From assembly GCA_011365055.1 (NCBI GenBank), contig RDOG01000001.1, forward strand, positions 62,001 through 126,000: 64,000 nucleotides of DNA, given 5' to 3'. The notes below the pieces were generated by a model, which was given only the letters and a program-made list of their open reading frames with translations, was not told where the DNA came from and searched no databases. Within the stretch, counting starts at the first letter, position 1. Every line of letters starts with the position of its first letter. Both the position numbers and the translations under genes were made by a program. The stretch comes from Promethearchaeota archaeon. Its GTDB lineage: Archaea > Asgardarchaeota > Lokiarchaeia > Helarchaeales > RDOG01. Positions 63,903-64,000 of this stretch are shown here, in pieces.

Positions 63903-64000
63903 ATGTTATTGAGTCGAAAGACAATAAAAGATTTTGTAAAGTTATATTTAGTTACTGATAGAGGACTTGCTGGTAACAGAGATTTTGAGGAAATAATTCT
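63903..64000 (+). CDS. thiE: Thiamine-phosphate synthase, N-terminal fragment (cut by window edge)
   Basis: The frame from ATG 63903 reads MLLSRKTIKDFVKLYLVTDR and continues with a Gly-Leu and an N-R-D-F-E-E-I-I stretch to the end of the window. LYLVTDR is the conserved first strand of ThiE. The start could instead be TTG at 63909, which has GTGAT four bases upstream. The enzyme joins thiazole phosphate (from ThiM) to the HMP pyrophosphate moiety. Only the first ~32 residues are visible. Confidence 0.8.
   Translation, partial: MLLSRKTIKDFVKLYLVTDRGLAGNRDFEEII

Noticed and set aside
1..64000. CRISPR arrays, rRNA genes, insertion sequences or prophage
   Set aside because: No regularly spaced repeats, no rRNA-like GC-rich tracts and no transposase, integrase or capsid motifs were seen.

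Overview
The window comes from a very AT-rich archaeon. Both phenylalanyl-tRNA synthetase subunits are of the archaeal/eukaryotic type. Ribosome binding sites read GGTGAT, and TATA-like elements precede several genes. The heterodisulfide-reductase (Hdr) genes, the homocysteine-biosynthesis pair (DUF39 plus NIL-ferredoxin) and the split radical-SAM lipoyl-synthase-like pair are archaeal in character. Large surface proteins with Asn-rich ectodomains and a secreted caspase-like protease suggest an Asgard archaeon (Lokiarchaeia-like), but no marker in the window proves this. I see no rRNA, CRISPR array, insertion sequence or phage gene.

Layout. 1-12.6 kb is a cell-surface region: the end of a glycoside-hydrolase-like gene, a polytopic membrane protein followed by an exported EEP-fold phosphodiesterase (together resembling a split CWH43), a HAD phosphatase, a membrane-anchored caspase-like protein with cytoplasmic zinc ribbons, a small zinc/membrane protein, and a 1632-residue modular surface protein. 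12.6-18 kb holds a DNA methyltransferase, a dodecin and pheS-pheT. 18-22.7 kb is a 2-hydroxyacyl-CoA-dehydratase-type module: a divergent ATPase activator and three dehydratase-family subunits. 22.7-27.3 kb holds a PAS histidine kinase with a response regulator (apparent AUU start), a class II amidotransferase and a second DNA methyltransferase.

27.3-49.4 kb is dominated by a tightly packed 12-gene minus-strand operon: two double-length HdrA proteins, two further HdrA-like flavoproteins, MvhD, a coiled-coil protein, a coiled-coil/winged-helix/ferredoxin protein, HdrC, HdrB, a SAM methyltransferase, an unknown protein and a UroD/MtaA-family methyltransferase. Two pairs of paralogous winged-helix ferredoxin proteins flank it. 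Two of these four appear to start at AUA. The operon probably links methyl-group chemistry to flavin-based electron bifurcation or confurcation, although no hydrogenase, formate dehydrogenase or methyl-CoM reductase gene is present here.

49.5-64 kb: a PH-like membrane protein, glutamate dehydrogenase, quinolinate synthase and an HTH regulator come first. Next is a candidate peptide-modification locus: a radical SAM/SPASM enzyme, a 72-residue Cys protein and a divergent 21-residue peptide ending in CxCGxGC. The rest is a sulfur-themed stretch: a ThiI-like PP-loop enzyme, a LipS1/LipS2-like pair, tRNA-Cys with cysS, an HTH-CBS regulator, the homocysteine-synthesis pair, LarE, ThiM and the start of ThiE. 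The 21-residue peptide locus is the best candidate for an undescribed system; the Hdr-methyltransferase operon is second.
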